In this document: positions 5,545-8,410 of the stretch, one piece after another | How the letters are laid out: each line of letters opens with the position of its first letter | How positions within the stretch are numbered: position 1 is the stretch's first letter | Assembly: GCA_003527885.1 (NCBI GenBank) | Contig: DPWB01000310.1 | Coordinates: forward strand, 1 to 8,410 | Direction: 5' to 3' | DNA length: 8,410 nucleotides | From: Candidatus Competibacteraceae bacterium | GTDB lineage: Bacteria; Pseudomonadota; Gammaproteobacteria; Competibacterales; Competibacteraceae | The notes under the pieces: generated by a model | Database searches by the model: none | Told to the model about the DNA's origin: nothing | What the model saw: only the letters and a program-made list of their open reading frames with translations | Translations under genes and position numbers: made by a program

Positions 5545-6165
5545 ATGTCCCGCCCCAAAAAACAAGCCGCCGCCCTGCACCGCCGCCTGATGGAGCTCTT
5601 CCCCAAGGCGTTCCCGGCCGATTACGACGCTTTGCTACCCTTGAAGCTCGGGATCGAAACCGACATCCTCGCCCGGTTGCTCGCCCTCGGCGAGCCGGCC
5701 GAACCGGACCTGCTGCGCCGGGTGCTGGCCAACCACACCGGCCGGGCCGGTTACCTCCTGGCGCTCCTGCACCGGCCGGGCGGCCGGCGCCACGACCTGG
5801 ACGGCAACCCGTGCGGGGAGGTGGACGCCCAGGCCCGCGGCGAGGCGGTCCGGCTGTTGGGGGAGCACCAGAAGCGGCAGAAAGAGGCGTCGGTCCGCCA
5901 CCGGCAAAACCGGGCGCTGGAGAAGGCCCAGCAGGCGGCCAAGGCGGCGCGGATCGCCGAGCGGGAGCGCAAGGCGGCGGAGAAGCGGCGGCGGCGCGAG
6001 GAGCACGAGCGCAACCGCCAGCGGGGCATCGAGCGGCGGGCGGCCGAGGCGCGGGCGCGCGAGACGGCCCAGCGCGGGGAGAAGCCGCCCTTACCGGAGG
6101 TGGTGCACAAGAGGCGGCGGCGGGTCGATCCCGACCGAATCGACCCGAAGGATCGGAAACCCTAG
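5545..6165 (+). CDS. proQ: ProQ/FinO-family RNA chaperone with basic helical tail
   Basis: A 206-residue protein with an N-terminal ProQ/FinO domain (about 8-108): LFPKAFP (18-24), PLKLGIETDIL (32-42), LLRRVLANHTGRAGYLLALL (56-75) and RRHDLDGNPCGEV (81-93). This domain binds structured small RNAs and mRNA 3' ends, often intrinsic-terminator stems, and matches RNA pairs or protects RNAs. Tyr70 and the Arg residues around 58-59 and 81-82 sit where RNA-contacting residues of E. coli ProQ lie. Instead of the E. coli C-terminal Tudor-like domain, residues 110-195 are an almost uninterrupted Lys/Arg/Glu/Ala helix ending in basic HKRRRR (188-193), probably extra RNA-binding surface. ATG 5545 has no obvious Shine-Dalgarno. 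It lies 36 bases after hicA on the same strand. The family call is firm, but orthology to chromosomal proQ as against a mobile FinO-like paralogue is not settled. Confidence 0.85.
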   Translation: MSRPKKQAAALHRRLMELFPKAFPADYDALLPLKLGIETDILARLLALGEPAEPDLLRRVLANHTGRAGYLLALLHRPGGRRHDLDGNPCGEVDAQARGEAVRLLGEHQKRQKEASVRHRQNRALEKAQQAAKAARIAERERKAAEKRRRREEHERNRQRGIERRAAEARARETAQRGEKPPLPEVVHKRRRRVDPDRIDPKDRKP

Positions 6166-6170
6166 AAGTT

Positions 6171-6212
6171 AGGAGGCACGCCGTGATTGATTCAGACTCT
6201 TTCCCCTTTTGA
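6171..6212 (+). CDS. Nine-codon ORF behind a perfect Shine-Dalgarno (possible leader peptide)
   Basis: AGGAGG at 6171-6176, a 6-base spacer, then GTG at 6183 opening the reading MIDSDSFPF and a TGA at 6210-6212. The ribosome site is the best in the window but leads into only nine codons. It begins 17 bases after the proQ stop, so it would be translated from the same mRNA. The first eight bases of the ORF (GTGATTGA) are one arm of an inverted repeat whose other arm, TCAATCAC (6232-6239), is followed by six T. The arrangement resembles a leader peptide with attenuator, or the stub of a lost gene. Coordinates include the ribosome site. Confidence 0.3.
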   Translation, partial: RRHAVIDSDSFPF

Positions 6213-6246
6213 CCGCCCTCGCCCACAAGGCTCAATCACCTTTTTT
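6183..6246 (+). terminator. Terminator-like inverted repeat after proQ
   Basis: GTGATTGA (6183-6190) pairs with TCAATCAC (6232-6239), eight perfect base pairs, followed by C and TTTTTT (6241-6246). The 41-base loop is long for an intrinsic terminator and the stem is only moderately GC-rich. A smaller competing hairpin, CTCAA (6231-6235) with TTGAG (6245-6249) then TTTT, overlaps it. One of the two probably ends the hicBA-proQ transcript. Confidence 0.45.
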
Positions 6247-6403
6247 GAGTTTTGAAAGATGCTCAAACCACACTGTTGGATAATTTCATATTGAAACAGC
6301 AGGAAAAAAACGCATTTCATTTTAACCCCTCTCCCGCGTTGTAGCTGGCTTTCGATTGGGGAAAGACGGCAATAGTCTCCGACAGTCTCCAAACTCGATA
6401 ACG
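6213..6403. other. AT-rich intergenic region
   Basis: This gap between proQ and the protease cluster is clearly AT-richer than its surroundings and contains the terminator structures just after proQ and a candidate plus-strand promoter at 6291-6320. On the minus strand an ATG at 6320 preceded by GGGAGAGGGG opens 42 codons ending at 6192 (MKCVFFLLFQYEII and onward), hydrophobic at its start. It runs antisense through the terminator region and I do not recognise it, so it is not called as a gene. Confidence 0.4.
6291..6320 (+). promoter_or_regulatory. Candidate promoter for the small ORF and protease gene
   Basis: TTGAAA (6291-6296, 5 of 6) and TTTCAT (6315-6320, 4 of 6) with an 18-base spacer, in AT-rich DNA upstream of two plus-strand ORFs. 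It is the most plausible pair in the gap, though AT-rich DNA raises the chance of random matches. Confidence 0.3.
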
Positions 6404-6550
6404 ATGGCACGATTTTGGCTATCTGTTCTCAATATCCAGCATGATCGTCCGGCTCGACCGGCTTTTGAAGTATTTTTGAGAGCTGGGCAAACGTGCGAAC
6501 TGGTGCAAGCAACCCAACCTGCCGTACAAAAAACTACCGTTCATCATTAG
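6404..6550 (+). CDS. Small hypothetical protein upstream of the protease gene
   Basis: From ATG 6404 the frame encodes 48 residues (MARFWLSVLNIQHDRPARPA and on to QKTTVHH); a TTG at 6356 would give 64. It ends 17 bases before the TTG start of the metzincin-like gene, a spacing usual for genes in one operon. I do not recognise a family. There is one hydrophobic N-terminal patch, a central AFEVFLRAGQ stretch and no signal peptide or metal motif. No good Shine-Dalgarno precedes either start. If real, its position would suit a partner, chaperone or inhibitor of the downstream protein, but that is speculation. It may equally be the 3' remnant of a lost gene. Confidence 0.3.
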   Translation: MARFWLSVLNIQHDRPARPAFEVFLRAGQTCELVQATQPAVQKTTVHH

Positions 6551-6556
6551 CGAACT

Positions 6557-6564
6557 GAGGTGAT
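6557..6564 (+). promoter_or_regulatory. Strong ribosome binding site deciding a TTG start
   Basis: GAGGTGAT is an extended match to the 16S anti-Shine-Dalgarno. Measured from GAGG, it sits 7 bases before TTG 6568, which is why this rare codon is preferred over later in-frame ATGs such as codon 30. Confidence 0.65.
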
Positions 6565-6567
6565 CCC

Positions 6568-7428
6568 TTGAGCCCGCAGCGCAGAGACTTCGAGCATGCC
6601 GTAGCTTTAAAAAAGAACTGGACAGTCGCATTCACGAATTTGAACGCCCTCTCAATGGCAGAAATGTTGAACGCGCTGTCCGGCTTACCGAAAGCGTTGC
6701 TCGATAAGCTGATCCAGCAGCGGTTTGCATACCGGTCGATGTTTGGGATGGAACGCATGGAATATGCTTGGACCGTGATCAGGACTCGCAAGCTTCCGTT
6801 AGTCGCGCCCGGCGATCTTGCTCAAACTGGCCAAGTTCAAGATGCGGCCAACTTTTTAAAAAGAGCGGGCGTGTCCTCGACGGTGACTCAATCCAAGATC
6901 CAACTCATGGTTTTTACAGAAAGCCTCGTCACCAACCGCACGCTTTTCGATGAGTTGAGGCAAAAGGCAGAAGAAATTCTCAAATCTCAAGGCGACGCTT
7001 TCAAGCTTGACGTCGTTGTTCATCCGAACGATGTGCCATATGGCGAACAGATCTATCTTGGGCCACAGTTCCAGGAAATAATCGACATAGCAAAAAAAGC
7101 GACATCGATCCCGGCTGATCGGCTTCCCGTCCTATTAGTCAAGGTCAGGCAAAACATCGATATCCACGGTATAGCCGGTGAAGCGGACGGCCGCCGGGTC
7201 GTGGCGATCAACACGGATGAACCCAACCCGGATCGGGCCACGCTTTTACACGAGATCGGGCACTGCGCCGGTCTGCCGCACTCGAACCAGAACGCGCCGG
7301 GCAAACCGTCGCCGCTCGACGTCGGCAATGATTTCAATGTCATGGCCGAGCGAAAACCGAACGTGGCGCGCAAGTTCCTCAATGTCGTTCAAGGCGAAGT
7401 CTTAGCCAAGGCTTATTTTGTCAAGTAA
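6568..7428 (+). CDS. Metzincin-like zinc metalloprotease with helical N-terminal module
   Basis: A 286-residue protein carrying HEIGHCAGLPH at 228-238, an exact HExxHxxGxxH zinc-binding motif of metzincin peptidases: His228, His232 and His238 as ligands and Glu229 as the catalytic base. FNVMAE at 256-261, 21 residues later, fits the Met-turn (Met259). The preceding segment, about 145-225, alternates strands and helices as expected for the upper metzincin subdomain. Residues 1-100 are a separate, mainly helical module (LNALSMAEMLNALSGLP 25-41, GMERMEYAWTVI 60-71, APGDLAQTGQVQDAANFL 80-97). It has the feel of modules seen in secreted polymorphic-toxin or contractile-injection effectors, but I cannot name it. 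No signal peptide or membrane segment is evident. The start is TTG 6568, supported by the site at 6557-6564. Base composition is AT-richer in the N-terminal half than in the C-terminal third, suggesting a composite origin. A protease effector or toxin is the best guess; a catalytically active enzyme is likely from the intact motif. Confidence 0.7.
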   Translation: MSPQRRDFEHAVALKKNWTVAFTNLNALSMAEMLNALSGLPKALLDKLIQQRFAYRSMFGMERMEYAWTVIRTRKLPLVAPGDLAQTGQVQDAANFLKRAGVSSTVTQSKIQLMVFTESLVTNRTLFDELRQKAEEILKSQGDAFKLDVVVHPNDVPYGEQIYLGPQFQEIIDIAKKATSIPADRLPVLLVKVRQNIDIHGIAGEADGRRVVAINTDEPNPDRATLLHEIGHCAGLPHSNQNAPGKPSPLDVGNDFNVMAERKPNVARKFLNVVQGEVLAKAYFVK

Positions 7429-7538
7429 GGCGAGAGGGGCCGCCGAAAAAAACGTTGTCCGGCTGACACCTGATTGATTGTTGTTTGCATTCGGCACCCA
7501 TTTATGCAGTCAGCGTCCATCCTGGCCGTCTTGACTCT

Positions 7539-7567
7539 CGCTCAACCGTTCGGCGCGAGCGGTTTTT
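7539..7567 (+). terminator. Intrinsic terminator for the metalloprotease gene
   Basis: CGCTC (7539-7543), a 13-base loop, GAGCG (7557-7561), then GTTTTT to 7567. Alternative pairings AACCG/CGGTT are possible inside the same segment. It lies about 110 bases after the protease stop and overlaps the last codons of the convergent fic gene. The rest of the gap (7429-7538) shows no gene; a run of A at 7447-7453 after a very weak stem might terminate fic on the minus strand. Confidence 0.5.
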
Positions 7568-8393
7568 GCCCTGCGGACGGCCGCCGGCTCGCCTGCCGCG
7601 CCCGGAACTCGGCCACGAGATCGAGGCTGTCTCGCCACGCCTCCCGACACAGCGCGTCCAGCTCCGCCAGCTTCTCCCGCGCCGGCAGCAATCCCCGTTC
7701 GGGGGTCGCCTTGCCCGCCTCGGTCTGCCACCGCGCCAGGGCGCCGATGTACTCCGCCCGGCGCTCGCGCGGGAGGACGAGCGGCGGATAGCCCGCCTCC
7801 AACACCGGAACGTTCGCCAGCAGCCGCGCCACTCGGCCGTTGCCGTCGGCGAAGGGGTGAACCCGCACGAAGCTGGCGTGGAGATCCACGTAGGCGGCGC
7901 GGGCCTCCTCGGGCGAAAGCGCCTGCCCCCGGCGCGACGCCGCCAGCGCCAGCCAGTCCGCCATCAGCGCCGGCACGTCTCGGGGGTCGGCGTAGGTGTC
8001 GTTGAAGTGCAGGCGGCCGTCCCGATAAAACGACGCGCCGTTGGGCTCGACCTTCCAGCCGCCGACCGGGGCGAGGCTGTCTGTCACCACCCGCGTCTGC
8101 ACCGCTTCGTGAAGCGCGAACAACTCGCTCTCCCCCAGCGCCGCCCCCCGGTCAAGCCACCCGGCCAACAAATCGATGGCGCGGGCGTGGCCCATCACCT
8201 CCAGGTGATCCTTGAGCGGCTTGCCGCCCACGGTCATCCCCTCCGACAGCACGAAGAACGTCTCGCCGAGCGTCAGGGTGTTGCCTTCGAGCGCGGTCGA
8301 GTGGTGGGTCCACAGGACGCGCAACTGCTCTTGCAAGCCGGCCTTGAGGTCGGCGTCCAAATCGCGCAGAAAAGCCAAAAATCGGGTGGTCAT
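7542..8393 (-). CDS. Fic-domain AMPylase-type protein, class II
   Basis: A 283-residue Fic protein. HPFADGNGR at 179-187 is an exact HPFx(D/E)GNGR active-site loop, with His179 the catalytic base and the GNGR part binding nucleotide phosphates; most such enzymes transfer AMP to protein hydroxyls. STALEGN at 32-38 matches the inhibitory motif (S/T)xxxE(G/N), placed N-terminal to the Fic core, which defines class II self-inhibited enzymes; Glu36 would block the gamma-phosphate site. Residues 112-137 form the beta-hairpin flap that docks targets. Residues 190-283 are helical and basic, possibly with a degenerate winged-helix segment, but no clear HTH. ATG 8393 is only 4 bases from the adapter and the frame is open into it, so the true start may lie upstream and a few N-terminal residues may be missing. 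No antitoxin-like gene adjoins it on the visible side. Confidence 0.88.
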   Translation of the reverse strand: MTTRFLAFLRDLDADLKAGLQEQLRVLWTHHSTALEGNTLTLGETFFVLSEGMTVGGKPLKDHLEVMGHARAIDLLAGWLDRGAALGESELFALHEAVQTRVVTDSLAPVGGWKVEPNGASFYRDGRLHFNDTYADPRDVPALMADWLALAASRRGQALSPEEARAAYVDLHASFVRVHPFADGNGRVARLLANVPVLEAGYPPLVLPRERRAEYIGALARWQTEAGKATPERGLLPAREKLAELDALCREAWRDSLDLVAEFRARQASRRPSAGQKPLAPNG

Positions 8394-8397
8394 CGAT

Positions 8398-8410
8398 CTG
8401 TCTCTTATAC
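8398..8410 (-). other. Tn5 mosaic end, partial (sequencing artefact)
   Basis: CTGTCTCTTATAC is the first 13 bases of the reverse-complement mosaic end CTGTCTCTTATACACATCT. Together with the adapter at 1-78 it shows that both ends of the window are tagmentation cuts. Genomic sequence ends at 8397. Confidence 0.93.

Noticed and set aside
5459..6235. A 258-codon minus-strand frame and a 245-codon plus-strand frame overlapping proQ
   Set aside because: Pro/Ala/Arg-rich shadows of proQ, which itself matches the ProQ/FinO family throughout its N-terminal domain.
6192..6320. A 42-codon minus-strand ORF with a GGGAGAGGGG ribosome-site-like sequence, identical to that of the helicase
   Set aside because: It runs antisense through the post-proQ terminator region, has no recognisable family, and a 10-base purine match can arise by chance. 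Kept only as a note in the intergenic entry.
7447..7475. A minus-strand intrinsic terminator for fic ending in seven T
   Set aside because: The only stem before the T-run is TGTC/GACA, four base pairs and too weak to call.
60..8410. An 8.3-kb Tn5/IS50-like transposon, because inverted 19-bp mosaic ends face each other at the two ends
   Set aside because: The left mosaic end is fused to a full Nextera i5 adapter with an 8-base index, and the bases just inside the two ends show no 9-bp target duplication. It is a library artefact.
1..8410. CRISPR array, tRNA or rRNA genes, prophage or integrase
   Set aside because: No regularly spaced short repeats, no cloverleaf or rRNA-like stretches, and no integrase or phage structural motifs were seen on either strand.

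Overview
The window is one Tn5-tagmented DNA fragment and not a natural replicon end. Bases 1-78 are an error-bearing Nextera i5 adapter, including an 8-base index slot and the 19-bp mosaic end. The last 13 bases are the start of the mosaic end in the opposite orientation. The true genomic insert is about 79-8397, and both edge genes, an IS transposase and a Fic protein, are cut by the library and not by biology. The insert is mostly GC-rich, with AT-richer patches at roughly 200-660 and 6170-7130. The ProQ/FinO protein, HicBA, orphan HPt and IS1-type transposase together suggest a high-GC proteobacterium, most likely gammaproteobacterial and probably environmental. No ribosomal or core metabolic gene is present to fix the lineage, so this is inference.

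Layout. 79-205 (-): the 5' end of an IS1-like insertion sequence, with a zinc-ribbon N-terminus and a probable terminal repeat. 201-557 (-): an orphan HPt phosphotransfer protein whose stop codon lies inside the probable IS end. 558-1210: non-coding, containing copy 1 of a roughly 180-bp dispersed repeat (943-1124). 1211-4504 (-): a large superfamily 1 (Upf1/DNA2-like) helicase with a long coiled-coil insertion. 4505-5099: the helicase leader with several inverted repeats, a plus-strand promoter-plus-terminator pair that may define an antisense RNA, copy 2 of the repeat (4799-4975), and a promoter for the next operon. 5100-5508 (+): a hicB-hicA toxin-antitoxin pair with overlapping genes. 5545-6165 (+): a ProQ/FinO RNA chaperone with a very basic, helical tail. 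6166-6567: AT-rich intergenic DNA with terminator-like hairpins, a 9-codon ORF behind a perfect Shine-Dalgarno sequence, and a small hypothetical ORF. 6568-7428 (+): a protein with a metzincin zinc-protease signature and an unrecognised helical N-terminal module. 7542-8393 (-): a class II Fic protein, convergent with the protease gene.

Taken together this is an accessory patchwork and not a single pathway: an IS end, direct repeats around the helicase, a toxin-antitoxin pair, an effector-like protease and a Fic enzyme. The helicase could be an anti-phage or genome-maintenance module. The direct repeats on both sides make it look like a unit that could be gained or lost by recombination. The most novel-looking items are the metzincin-like protein with its small upstream ORF, the helicase flanked by direct repeats, and the possible antisense RNA over the helicase start.
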